From a bacterium (lineage in GTDB: Bacteria > Elusimicrobiota > Elusimicrobia > UBA1565 > UBA9628): DNA of 14,736 nt. The notes under the pieces are model-generated. The model saw only the letters and a list, made by a program, of their open reading frames with translations. It was not told the DNA's origin and searched no databases. Location: the NCBI GenBank assembly GCA_021796015.1, contig JAJYOT010000046.1:1-14736 (forward strand), written 5' to 3'. Shown here piece after piece: positions 8,344 through 14,736 of this stretch (positions are counted from its first letter, which is position 1; every line of letters starts with the position of its first letter). A program made the translations under genes and the position numbers.

Positions 8344-9522
8344 TCACCGCCAAACGGAGGCCAACTGCCGCCATGGAATCGCCGTCCCATGTTCAAAGCG
8401 TTGCGGGCGATCCACTTGGCAGACCAAAAACGCGCGGTCGCATTTTTCCTCTTTGCGAAAAGCCGCAAGACCGGCAAAATCGGAATCTCCGGGCCTCGAT
8501 GTGGCCTTGATTTCAACGGCCGTGACCCCGCCATTCTCCTCAATGACAAGGTCCACTTCCCGACCTTTTTTATCGCGCCAATAAAACAGCCTCGCTTCTC
8601 CGCGATGGGCCAGAGCCTCAAGAATCACATGGTGCTCGAAGAGTTCGCCCTTTTGCAGGGTCAGAAGACCCTTGTCGTGTCCGATGCCCGCGGCGGCATT
8701 TCTCACTCCCAAATCAAAAAAATAGTATTTGGCCTTGTGCAAAACCCCCGCGCGGGACTGGCCCCAGGACCCAAGCCGGTGAACGATGAGGCTGTCCTCC
8801 AAAATCTGGTAATACTCGCGTATGGTCGTGTGGCTCACCCCGACGTCCTGGGCCAGCTTGCTTAAGTTGGGGCTGCTCCCGGATTCAAGAGCCGCCAGCT
8901 CCAGGAAACGGGAAAAAGGCGGAAGCCTCCGCACCACGGCTTCTTTGCGGATTTCCTCTTCAAGATAGAGGGCGGCGTATGAGCGCAAATCCTCGGCGCG
9001 CTGGGCGCGATTCTGAGCCAGGATTCCGGGAAGACTTCCGTAAAGGAGAATCTCCTCAAAAAGAGCCGCGTCATGGTCTTTCTCCCGCAAAAGGCCGCTC
9101 TCCGCCCAAGTCAAGGGATGCAGGTATTCAAGCCGCACCCGGCCGGGCAGCCAATTCGTGTGCGCCCGGCGCATTTTCCTGGCCGAGGAGCCGGTGGCGA
9201 TGAGGACAATTTTTCTCTCATCCAAAAGGTATTGCAGCAAATCCATGAGCGTCGGAATTTTTTGAATTTCATCGATAAAGACAATCGCCGGTCTGGAACT
9301 CGCGGCGGCCTCAACCTCGCGCTTAATGACTTCGGGATCGCTTTCGATTTTCGTGCGCACGGAGGGAAGTTGTAGGGGATATTCAAGGCAAACCGGAAAT
9401 TGAGAGCAAACTTCCTTGATGAGCGTTGTCTTTCCCGTCTGGCGCGGCCCGAAAAGAAGAACTGATCGCTTAGCCCGCAAAGAGCTTTCCAGAACCGAGC
9501 CCATCTCTCTTCTGAATTTCAT
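8344..9522 (-). CDS. AAA_14 ATPase with DUF4143 domain (ATPase 2)
   Basis: This 392-aa protein has Walker A GPRQTGKTT (25-33), Walker B IVFIDEIQKIP (80-90), sensor-like IATGSSARK (108-116) and the LPGRV element (125-129). A helix-turn-helix-like segment follows at about 220-242 (LSKLAQDVGVSHTTIREYYQ). The PD-(D/E)XK-like motif pair is REVDLVIEE (321-329) and VEIKA (336-340). Length and domain order are normal for the family. It belongs to a different subfamily from ATPase 1, so the pair is probably not a recent tandem duplication. The start at 9522 is preceded by an extended -10 element only 7 bases away, suggesting a leaderless transcript. Its biological role is unknown; mobile accessory and toxin-like roles are both unproven. 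Confidence 0.93.
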   Translation of the reverse strand: MKFRREMGSVLESSLRAKRSVLLFGPRQTGKTTLIKEVCSQFPVCLEYPLQLPSVRTKIESDPEVIKREVEAAASSRPAIVFIDEIQKIPTLMDLLQYLLDERKIVLIATGSSARKMRRAHTNWLPGRVRLEYLHPLTWAESGLLREKDHDAALFEEILLYGSLPGILAQNRAQRAEDLRSYAALYLEEEIRKEAVVRRLPPFSRFLELAALESGSSPNLSKLAQDVGVSHTTIREYYQILEDSLIVHRLGSWGQSRAGVLHKAKYYFFDLGVRNAAAGIGHDKGLLTLQKGELFEHHVILEALAHRGEARLFYWRDKKGREVDLVIEENGGVTAVEIKATSRPGDSDFAGLAAFRKEEKCDRAFLVCQVDRPQRFEHGTAIPWRQLASVWR

Positions 9523-9551
9523 ACTTTCAATAATAGCATTAAATTGAAAGT
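9523..9551 (-). promoter_or_regulatory. Perfect 9-bp palindrome overlapping an extended -10 element before ATPase 2
   Basis: ACTTTCAAT (9551-9543) and ATTGAAAGT (9531-9523) are perfect inverted arms around an 11-bp spacer, ending one base before the ATG at 9522. The spacer contains most of TGCTATTAT (9538-9530), an extended -10 with 5 of 6 hexamer bases. The arrangement suggests an operator covering the promoter. The ACTTT half-site also occurs before ATPase 1. The HTH-like segment of the ATPase makes autoregulation possible but unshown. Confidence 0.45.
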
Positions 9552-9848
9552 AGTGGTTTCAGTAAAATGCGTCCAGTCATGTTCAATTTTACCGAAGGAG
9601 ACGGTTGAGGCCGCTGTTTTGACAACATCTTCCAATGAGGCTTTACGCGATCCCAAAATGAAGTCATACAGACATTATGTTAGACAAACATCATATTATC
9701 AATAACCCGAATCATCCAACGTGGACTTAAGCGGCAAAAAAATGGCGGCAAAAAGTGGTGCCATTCCTGGTGCCAACTGGCCATCATTTGGCGCCAAAAA
9801 TGAGCAAAAGCCAACAAAACGAAATTGCGCGTTTCTCGACGACAAACA
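9552..9848. other. Gene-free spacer between ATPase 2 promoter and repeat/tRNA junction
   Basis: About 300 bases with no convincing gene. The stretch is AT-richer than the ATPase genes. It contains the TGGYGCCA-like motif array described separately and a short palindrome, AACAT-agaca-AACAT in inverted form, near 9681-9695. A minus-strand frame open from 9674 to 9519 encodes a protein-like tail (SRKASLEDVVKTAASTVSF and onward) but has a stop and no ATG before it. It may be a remnant of a lost gene. Confidence 0.4.
9731..9798. repeat. Array of TGGYGCCA-like motifs beside the tRNA junction
   Basis: On the plus strand TGGCGGCA (9743), TGGTGCCA (9756), TGGTGCCA (9768), TGGCCA (9778) and TGGCGCCA (9789) start 10-13 bp apart, close to one helical turn. 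The last lies in the perfect 12-bp palindrome TTTGGCGCCAAA (9787-9798). GCGGCAAAAA also occurs twice (9731, 9745). Regular spacing suggests binding sites for one protein, for example arm-type sites near an attachment site. Function is unknown. Confidence 0.45.
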
Positions 9849-9890
9849 AAAAATATCAAACTCCGTCAAAATCTTTTGGCGCGTTTACAA
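9849..9890 (-). repeat. 42-bp direct repeat, right copy, fused to tRNA anticodon loop
   Basis: This is the partner of 6904-6945, with three mismatches. On the minus strand it begins with TTGTAA (9890-9885), which is bases 33-38 of the truncated tRNA-Thr, and continues ACGCGCCAAAAG and GATTTTGACGGAGTTTGATA. After the repeat the two copies share nothing. The coincidence of repeat start and anticodon loop is what makes it look like a recombination site. Confidence 0.9.
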
Positions 9891-9921
9891 GGCGGTTGCT
9901 CTGCCCCTGAGCTACGTGGGC
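9885..9921 (-). tRNA. 5' half of tRNA-Thr(TGT), truncated after the anticodon loop
   Basis: Read on the minus strand, the 37 bases divide exactly into an acceptor strand GCCCACG, TA, D-arm GCTC-AGGGGCA-GAGC, A26, anticodon 5' stem ACCGC and loop CTTGTAA. The anticodon is TGT, so threonine. The expected 3' stem GCGGT is replaced by ACGCG, and no T-arm or acceptor 3' strand follows in the next few hundred bases or beside the other repeat copy. The gene is therefore broken and presumably non-functional. It begins 12 bases beyond the flippase stop, so it could be transcribed with the glycan operon. tRNA anticodon loops are common integrase crossover sites. Confidence 0.75.
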
Positions 9922-9933
9922 GAATATCTGATT

Positions 9934-11550
9934 TTAGCGTATTTTAAGCGCTATTTCTTGGATGAGAAGAGTTTTAGCGTCCGCGTCGATGAGAAGATAA
10001 GAAACCCCGAGATAAACGAGAAGCCCTAAAAGGCTAAATCCGATTAAGCCCATCCAACTCCCAATCAGCGCGTGGAAAAAAAATCCAAAAACGCCCAAGG
10101 CTAAAGAGGAAATCGCCGGGCCATTTTTAATTCGGATTAAGCCCATCCAACTCCCAATCAGCGCGTGGAAAAAAAATCCAAAAACGCCCAAGGCTAAAGA
10201 GGAAATCGCCGGGCGAAGAATCGAGCTTGAGAGAAACTCAAAAAATCCCAATTTGAGAGTCAGGGCGTTAATCCGAATTAAAAATGGCCCGGCGACTAAT
10301 ACTTCAGCGATCAACATTCCAGCCGCCGCTCCCAGAATTCCCCAACGGGGAATTAAGACAAACCACAAGGGAAAAAGAAACGCGAACTTTAAAATCCAAG
10401 CATAGCTGACCCAATGAGGATTTCCCCGCGCCGAGGCGATTTGGTTTGGCATATAAATCGATAGATTAAGCAAATTGGCGATAACCAGCATCCGAAAAGG
10501 CCAGGTGCAGGCCTGGCTAAAATTAACTCCCAGCCACAAACTCATGAATTGTGGGATCAGGATAAAAGAAAAAATTGATAACGGAAAAAGCGCGAAAAAA
10601 GAAAGCTCCGAGGCTTTTAAATAAATTCTTCTTAGGCGCTCTTCCTCGCCTTTTCCAACGAGTTCAGACAAAATCGGAAAAGAGACGGCGGCGACCGAAG
10701 CGGAGATGGAATTGAATTTTTGCGCAAGACTGGCCGAAAGAGAATAATATCCTAATTGCGTTAAACTTAGACAAAAACCCACGGCCGCGCGGTCTCCCTG
10801 TGACACCAAGGTCACAAAAATTAAAGGCAGGGCGCTTTTAACGGCAAAAGAAAGATAATCTTTTCTGTCTTTGGCTAAAGCGCTCAAAGACGGGCGCAAA
10901 AAAAGCGGATAGACCAAAAACAAACCGGCTAAGCTAAGAAGTAATTGGGAGAAAATAAATAGAATCGCAATTGCCTTCATCTGAAAGCCAAAATAGACTA
11001 AAAGCGATGCCCCGCCAGTGATCAAGATGGCCTGAAAAGCGAGAAAGGCGTTGGCAATCGAGAAGCGCTTAAGCCCCCAAAGAAGGTTAAAGAAAAATTG
11101 CGCCATAAAATAAAAAGGAATCGAAAGAGAGACAAGGGCAAAAACCGTGGATCCGGAAGCGGAAAAAGGGCCGTGCAAAAAATGCCGGGCGATAATGTCT
11201 CGCGCGTTAAAGACAAGAATTGCCACCGCCGTTCCCGAGCCCAAAACGTAAAGAAATGTTTTTCGCAAAAAAAACGCCAAATCCCCGCGGCGCGCGCTGA
11301 TTTCCTGCCATTTAGAAGTGAAGTGTTGAGCGGCATAGAAGCTGCCGAAATTAAAGATCAGGGCATAGCTTAAAAGGCTCCAGATTAAAGTATAAAAACC
11401 ATATCCGCCAGCGCCGAGCTTTCCAACCAACCAAGGCGTCAATAGAAACGACAGAATAAATACCGCGCCTTGGCCGACAAGATTGCTCAGGACTCCGCGC
11501 AATATTTTTTTTCCAAGGGAAGAAGGGGTAGCCCCCTCATTTTTCAGCAT
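9934..11550 (-). CDS. Wzx-type polysaccharide flippase with internal duplication
   Basis: This 538-aa, highly hydrophobic protein has about 12-14 predicted membrane spans. It opens with a basic stretch and then NLVGQGAVFILSFLLTPWLV (23-42), as in the polysaccharide_synt/MATE-like flippases that move lipid-linked sugar units across the inner membrane. Other typical parts are a loop ending GDRAAVGF near 252-259 and the SLSASLAQKF segment (270-279). Residues 447-472 are repeated exactly at 478-503, with RIKNG between, because of an 80-bp perfect DNA duplication. Without it the protein would be about 507 aa, a usual length. The extra 31 residues add a hydrophobic span and could alter topology. 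The start overlaps the GT9 stop by 7 bp, so translation is probably coupled. It is the last gene of the glycan operon. Confidence 0.92.
   Translation of the reverse strand: MLKNEGATPSSLGKKILRGVLSNLVGQGAVFILSFLLTPWLVGKLGAGGYGFYTLIWSLLSYALIFNFGSFYAAQHFTSKWQEISARRGDLAFFLRKTFLYVLGSGTAVAILVFNARDIIARHFLHGPFSASGSTVFALVSLSIPFYFMAQFFFNLLWGLKRFSIANAFLAFQAILITGGASLLVYFGFQMKAIAILFIFSQLLLSLAGLFLVYPLFLRPSLSALAKDRKDYLSFAVKSALPLIFVTLVSQGDRAAVGFCLSLTQLGYYSLSASLAQKFNSISASVAAVSFPILSELVGKGEEERLRRIYLKASELSFFALFPLSIFSFILIPQFMSLWLGVNFSQACTWPFRMLVIANLLNLSIYMPNQIASARGNPHWVSYAWILKFAFLFPLWFVLIPRWGILGAAAGMLIAEVLVAGPFLIRINALTLKLGFFEFLSSSILRPAISSLALGVFGFFFHALIGSWMGLIRIKNGPAISSLALGVFGFFFHALIGSWMGLIGFSLLGLLVYLGVSYLLIDADAKTLLIQEIALKIR
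10042..10214. repeat. Tandem duplication in the flippase gene (two identical 80-bp copies, period 93 bp)
   Basis: Bases 10042-10121 and 10135-10214 are identical over 80 bp, separated by 13 bp. The period of 93 bp equals 31 codons, so the reading frame is kept. The absence of any mismatch means the event is recent, or is an assembly artefact. Confidence 0.97.
10113..10295. repeat. 28-bp perfect inverted repeat linked to the flippase duplication
   Basis: Bases 10113-10140 are the exact reverse complement of 10268-10295. The left arm spans the junction between the two duplicated copies and supplies all of the 13-bp spacer. The right arm lies in unduplicated flippase sequence (about residues 420-429) and is the likely source. 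Confidence 0.95.
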
Positions 11551-12809
11551 TTTTTAGCCTCTAATTGCCGATCATAATGGGCGGAAATGGTTGAAAAAAT
11601 CTCATCGGGAGACAAACGCCCCATGCAAGGGTGATCGCCGCAGTTCATATAATTGAGCGTTCCAAAGCCTTCCTTGCGAATACCGCCCATCACGCAAGGC
11701 ATGCAAGGCAAGTGAAGCTTAATCTCCAGATGCTTTTCCGGCTGCCAAAATATTCCAAGCTCTCTTGGAGACGTCGGTCCATAAAGCGTCACCGTTGGAA
11801 TTTTCATGGCCATGGCCGCTTTGGATAATCCAGTGTCGGACGCCAAAAATAAATCACAACGATAGATTTCGGAAAAAGTTTCAGCCAATGTTCGCTTGGC
11901 AATCAGGTCTTCATATGGGAAATCCGCCGCATCAGCGAAAATTAAGGATTCCGGTTTTTCATCCGGACCGCCCAAAAGGCAAATATTAACCCCATATTTT
12001 TGATAAAGCATCCGCGAAAGAATCGCCCAATTTTTAGCCGGCCATATTTTGTTATACTGGCTTTTTTCTGATCCAATGTGAATCCCAATTCTCCCGGAAG
12101 GATATTTTTTTCCCTGCGGAAAATTGTGGGCGAAACTCTCAAGCCTAACTGTCATTTCCGAAGACCCCGAAATTCCCAGCGGAGAGAGAATCTTGAGCCC
12201 TCTTAAAATAGCGTGTTCAGGAGAGGATTCATCAATCCAAATCCTGAAATTAAGCGATAAGAAACGCTCAAAATCTTGTCCCAAAAATCTTCTGCGCAGG
12301 TGAAAAACGAAATTCTTGAGGTTTGGGATGGGGAAAATTTTCCGACAATGTCCAATTCGAATAGGGATAGACAAAAGAGAATCAAGAAAGCGCACCGGAG
12401 CGGAAGGCACGACGATCACGGCATTAAAATTACCGGAGCGAATCCTCGCGTTGAGTCTTTGAGATTCCTTACGCGTATGGGGGATTTCCTCAATCCATAT
12501 TTCATCGGTTATTTCAGCGCTTGGAATTAATTCCTTAGCGGTTGGATAATCGTTGGCCATAAAAACGATATGCGCCTTTGGAAACCCTTTTCTAAGAGAA
12601 GAAAGCATCGGAAGAAGAAAAATGGCATCCCCAATGGCCGAATAGCCGACGATTAAAATGCGCCCAATATCGTTAGCATTGATGGGGAGTTCTGGGGGCT
12701 TTGGATCCAAAAAAATTCGAGTCAGCGATAAACGAAGAATATTTAAAATCCAAAGGGTGGCGCGCCTTATTTTTGACATTTCTACGGATAGAGCCTGAAA
12801 AGAAGGCAT
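11544..12809 (-). CDS. GT9-family (heptosyltransferase-like) glycosyltransferase
   Basis: Family 9 enzymes transfer sugars such as ADP-heptose to surface glycans on the cytoplasmic side. Visible marks, counted from the start at 12809, are ILIVGYSAIGDAIFLLPML (51-69), IGIHIGSEKS with IWPAKNWA (241-262), LLGGPDE (278-284), SDTG (324-327) and TVTLYGPTSP (339-348). A cysteine-rich tail follows (C369, C372, C390, C395), usual in this family. The histidine often found after DTG is absent (DTGLSKAAMA). The length of 421 aa is slightly long. The start at 12809 overlaps the GT2 gene by 28 bp. An ATG at 12779, two bases after the GT2 stop, would give 411 aa and is at least as likely. Neither has a good Shine-Dalgarno sequence. 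The exact sugar cannot be told. Confidence 0.92.
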   Translation of the reverse strand: MPSFQALSVEMSKIRRATLWILNILRLSLTRIFLDPKPPELPINANDIGRILIVGYSAIGDAIFLLPMLSSLRKGFPKAHIVFMANDYPTAKELIPSAEITDEIWIEEIPHTRKESQRLNARIRSGNFNAVIVVPSAPVRFLDSLLSIPIRIGHCRKIFPIPNLKNFVFHLRRRFLGQDFERFLSLNFRIWIDESSPEHAILRGLKILSPLGISGSSEMTVRLESFAHNFPQGKKYPSGRIGIHIGSEKSQYNKIWPAKNWAILSRMLYQKYGVNICLLGGPDEKPESLIFADAADFPYEDLIAKRTLAETFSEIYRCDLFLASDTGLSKAAMAMKIPTVTLYGPTSPRELGIFWQPEKHLEIKLHLPCMPCVMGGIRKEGFGTLNYMNCGDHPCMGRLSPDEIFSTISAHYDRQLEAKKC

Positions 12810-13558
12810 AAAAGAGGCTTAAGCATCTGATACCAGCCAATTCCGGGAGATATTTTCGTGAAATGAGAGCCCTTGAGATTTTCCGGGTAGCGCCTCGAAA
12901 CGGGAATCTCGCATACTTTTTTACCCATCCGAATCGCCTTCCAAGCCAGGTACTGTTCAATTTCATATTTCTGGAAACGTTCTTGAAAAATAAGATCGCC
13001 CAAAGATTTCAGGAAAGAAGTGGAGAAGGCGCGGTAGCCATTGGTCGTGTCGGTCATCCACTTAAGAGAAGCTAACGAAAAAATCGGCGCGTGGACTAAG
13101 CGAATGGCCCAATAACGATAAGAGGGGGTATTTTGATGGCGGCCACCCGGTAAAAATCTGGAACCTTGGACATAATCGAAACCTTCTTCCAGTTTTTCGA
13201 TGAATCGGGCAATCGCTTCGGGATCGTCGCGGTCATTGCCGTTAATCATGATCAGGCCTTTATAATTTTGTTTGAGCGCCCAATCCAACCCCGCCTTGAT
13301 GTTAGCGCTAAGGCCCTCGTTTTTTTGAAGCCGAATAATTCCGCGCAAGGAAAACCGCGTGGTTAAATCAGAAGGGGTCGAACCGTCGGAAGAGCCGTCA
13401 TCGCCGATAAAGACGTCAAAATTCCTTTTTTCGGGCGCGGGAAAGCGCGAGAGTTGCGCGGCAAGTTTTGTCCCCTCGTTATAAACAAAAATACAGACAA
13501 GATAAGAATGAAGCTGCGGAGCGCTTCCTTCGTAGCGATAAACCGGAATCTGTTTCAT
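12782..13558 (-). CDS. GT2-family glycosyltransferase
   Basis: This 258-aa GT-A fold enzyme has the nucleotide-sugar motifs LVCIFVYNEG (20-29) and DDGSSDGS (53-60). The usual second acidic motif appears as NGNDRDDPEAI (106-116), followed by YVQGSRF (129-135) and TTNGYRAFS (171-179). It belongs to the dolichol-phosphate-mannose-synthase-like branch of GT2 but ends without membrane spans apart from a weakly hydrophobic tail. It probably transfers a sugar to a lipid carrier or a growing glycan at the inner membrane. Its ATG overlaps the stop of the upstream membrane glycosyltransferase as ATGA. No sugar specificity can be read from the sequence. Confidence 0.93.
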   Translation of the reverse strand: MKQIPVYRYEGSAPQLHSYLVCIFVYNEGTKLAAQLSRFPAPEKRNFDVFIGDDGSSDGSTPSDLTTRFSLRGIIRLQKNEGLSANIKAGLDWALKQNYKGLIMINGNDRDDPEAIARFIEKLEEGFDYVQGSRFLPGGRHQNTPSYRYWAIRLVHAPIFSLASLKWMTDTTNGYRAFSTSFLKSLGDLIFQERFQKYEIEQYLAWKAIRMGKKVCEIPVSRRYPENLKGSHFTKISPGIGWYQMLKPLLCLLFRLYP

Positions 13559-14736
13559 GATGTTTTTTTAATTCGCGAAAAGATATCTTTAAATCCCAAT
13601 GACGCTAGAATGCATAAGCAGGGAATGACTGGAGCGGTATAGCGGGGTTCGCCTTGGGTCAAGAGGTGAATATTCATGTAGAAAACGATGGCAAAGAGAA
13701 TCTCCGCTTCCGGAAATATCCAGCCGGCGTAAATTCCCCATAAAGCCGCCGCCATAAAAACAAGTTCTAAAATTTTAGCGAAGGCTCTTCCAATGGCGGC
13801 AAACCAAGCGCCATGAGAAACATAATCATAAAAACTGTCTTTTAAACGCAAAGCGTGTTCCGCCCAATCGCCGTGAAACCAAATATAATTAAAACGCTCA
13901 ATACAAAACTTCGCATAACGCCATGGATGCCCATTGATCTGCTCAATGGCCATCTCTTTAGACACGGGACCAATGCGCGGGTCCTTCGTGAAAAAATAGG
14001 TTTTAAGAGGTTCTGGCAAATCCAGGTCGGGAACGCCGCGAACCCCGTTAGTTCCTTGATAAAGGGCATGCCAGCCCATACCATCTTCAAAGACGACGAC
14101 GCGCCCCAACTGGCGTTCATTTCTAATAATCCAAGGCAGGAGCGGAAGATAAGAGCACAAAAATAACACTAGCATCCCTTTATAGGGGACGCGAATTTTT
14201 AAAATGAAATGAAAAAATAAAACAAGAAAAATCGGCAAGACAAGAAAGGTAGACTTGGCCAAAAGGCTCAACCCGATCGCAAGCCCTAAAATCGACCAGC
14301 GCCCTATAGAAGTTGGACCCTTTAAAGTCCAAAGAGCGGCCCAGGCAATCAGCACGCATTGAAGAGTCTGGAGGGTTTCAGGCCCCACTGTAAATATCAG
14401 TCCAATCTGGGTTGGGTTTAAGGCAAACAAAAGAGACGCCCAAAAAGCGGTAGAAGACGAAAAAAAAGAAAGCGCAATTTGATACAAGAAAAAAACAGAT
14501 AGACAATTAATTAAAATTTGAACTAGAAATATCTGTGCAGTGGCTTTATAACTCGCATCTCCCGTAGTCCGATAGATGGCGTCTAAAAAGAATGGATAAA
14601 GAGGCAGGCGAAACGCCGAAGGAGTTTTTCCGTCATAACTATAAACCCCGTCTTTGAGAAGATGAACCGCGAGTTTTTGGTATTCCCAGGGGGCTCTATC
14701 GGTGATGCTTTGGCCTGAACCCGCAAAAAATATCCC
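13555..14736 (-). CDS. GT39/PMT-like membrane glycosyltransferase (5' end outside window)
   Basis: The frame is open from the right window edge to the stop at 13555, giving at least 393 residues. TTG at 14487 is not the start, because coding sequence continues upstream, including KTPSAFRLPLYPFFLD about 35 residues from the edge. This arginine-proline loop after an amphipathic segment is typical of GT39/PMT and ArnT-like glycosyltransferases. Several hydrophobic spans follow, with NPTQIGLIFTVGPETLQTL in a periplasmic loop and a C-terminal GEPRYTAPVIP (PRY/P motif common in the family). These enzymes use polyprenyl-phosphate sugars and act outside the inner membrane. The stop overlaps the GT2 start (ATGA), so the two are translationally coupled. 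The catalytic aspartates are probably in the missing N-terminus. Confidence 0.88.
   Translation of the reverse strand, partial: GIFFAGSGQSITDRAPWEYQKLAVHLLKDGVYSYDGKTPSAFRLPLYPFFLDAIYRTTGDASYKATAQIFLVQILINCLSVFFLYQIALSFFSSSTAFWASLLFALNPTQIGLIFTVGPETLQTLQCVLIAWAALWTLKGPTSIGRWSILGLAIGLSLLAKSTFLVLPIFLVLFFHFILKIRVPYKGMLVLFLCSYLPLLPWIIRNERQLGRVVVFEDGMGWHALYQGTNGVRGVPDLDLPEPLKTYFFTKDPRIGPVSKEMAIEQINGHPWRYAKFCIERFNYIWFHGDWAEHALRLKDSFYDYVSHGAWFAAIGRAFAKILELVFMAAALWGIYAGWIFPEAEILFAIVFYMNIHLLTQGEPRYTAPVIPCLCILASLGFKDIFSRIKKTS

Noticed and set aside
8193..8621. Minus-strand 142-codon frame overlapping the end of ATPase 2
   Set aside because: Most of it is an out-of-frame reading of ATPase 2. Only the terminal stretch encoded by 8222-8279 is meaningful, and it is reported as a pseudogene fragment.
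9519..9674. Minus-strand frame ending in a TGA that overlaps the ATPase 2 ATG, with a protein-like tail
   Set aside because: A stop precedes it and there is no ATG. It overlaps the palindromic promoter. It could be a remnant of an upstream operon gene, but one short frame is not enough to call a gene.
9849..9921. Intron-containing tRNA-Thr rather than a broken one
   Set aside because: A 3' exon with stem GCGGT and a T-arm is not found in the next 350 bases, and no group I intron core is recognisable. The repeat at 6904-6945 explains the downstream sequence better.
9721..10029. Plus-strand open frame of 102 codons across the spacer, repeat, tRNA half and flippase end
   Set aside because: It starts with a rare codon, crosses the tRNA half and the antisense of the flippase, and has no protein-like conservation signal. 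Its similarity to a plus-strand frame near 6900 is just the 42-bp repeat.
12782..13558. GT2 enzyme with a defective second acidic motif (NGNDRDD)
   Set aside because: A GN-D-rich form followed by EAI, YVQGSRF and NTP is what I expect in one widespread GT2 branch, so it is not evidence of inactivation.
1..14736. CRISPR array, insertion sequence, integrase or toxin-antitoxin pair
   Set aside because: No regular spaced repeats, DDE or tyrosine/serine recombinase motifs, or small toxin-like gene pairs were found on either strand.

Overview
The window looks like an accessory-gene boundary on the chromosome of an uncultured Gram-negative-type bacterium. A GT9/heptosyltransferase-like enzyme and a Wzx-like flippase suggest a surface glycan. 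Expanded AAA_14/DUF4143 ATPases are common in poorly cultured phyla such as Elusimicrobiota or Omnitrophota, but that placement is only a guess. Every gene I can support is on the minus strand, so transcription runs from right to left. No integrase, transposase, CRISPR array or rRNA is visible.

Right part (9934-14736): a tightly overlapped glycan operon in the order GT39-like membrane glycosyltransferase (5' end outside the window), GT2 glycosyltransferase, GT9 glycosyltransferase, Wzx-type flippase. Adjacent genes overlap by 4, about 28 (or a 2-base gap if the inner start is used) and 7 bases. The flippase carries an in-frame 93-bp-period tandem duplication whose spacer is an inverted copy of DNA lying about 130 bp away, the signature of a template-switch event. 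Thirteen bases after the flippase stop lies the 5' half of a tRNA-Thr(TGT), which is cut exactly at the end of the anticodon loop.

Middle part (6904-9890): a cassette bounded by two 42-bp direct repeats (39/42 identical, 2945 bp apart). Each repeat begins, on the minus strand, with TTGTAA, the anticodon-loop sequence of the broken tRNA. Inside are two divergent AAA_14/DUF4143 ATPase genes, a fragment of a third, palindromes beside extended -10 promoters, and an array of TGGYGCCA-like motifs.

Left part (1-6906): a three-gene operon of a small MerR/excisionase-type DNA-binding protein, an unrecognised 704-aa protein, and a very large DEAD/DEAH helicase with zinc clusters and a DUF1998-type C-terminus (at least 1492 aa, 3' end outside the window). 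The last two genes overlap by 13 bp. A large unknown protein coupled to a DUF1998 helicase resembles the logic of Druantia- and DISARM-class anti-phage systems. This operon, next to a disrupted tRNA and cassette-like repeats, is the best candidate here for a little-described defence system, but its function is inferred and not shown.
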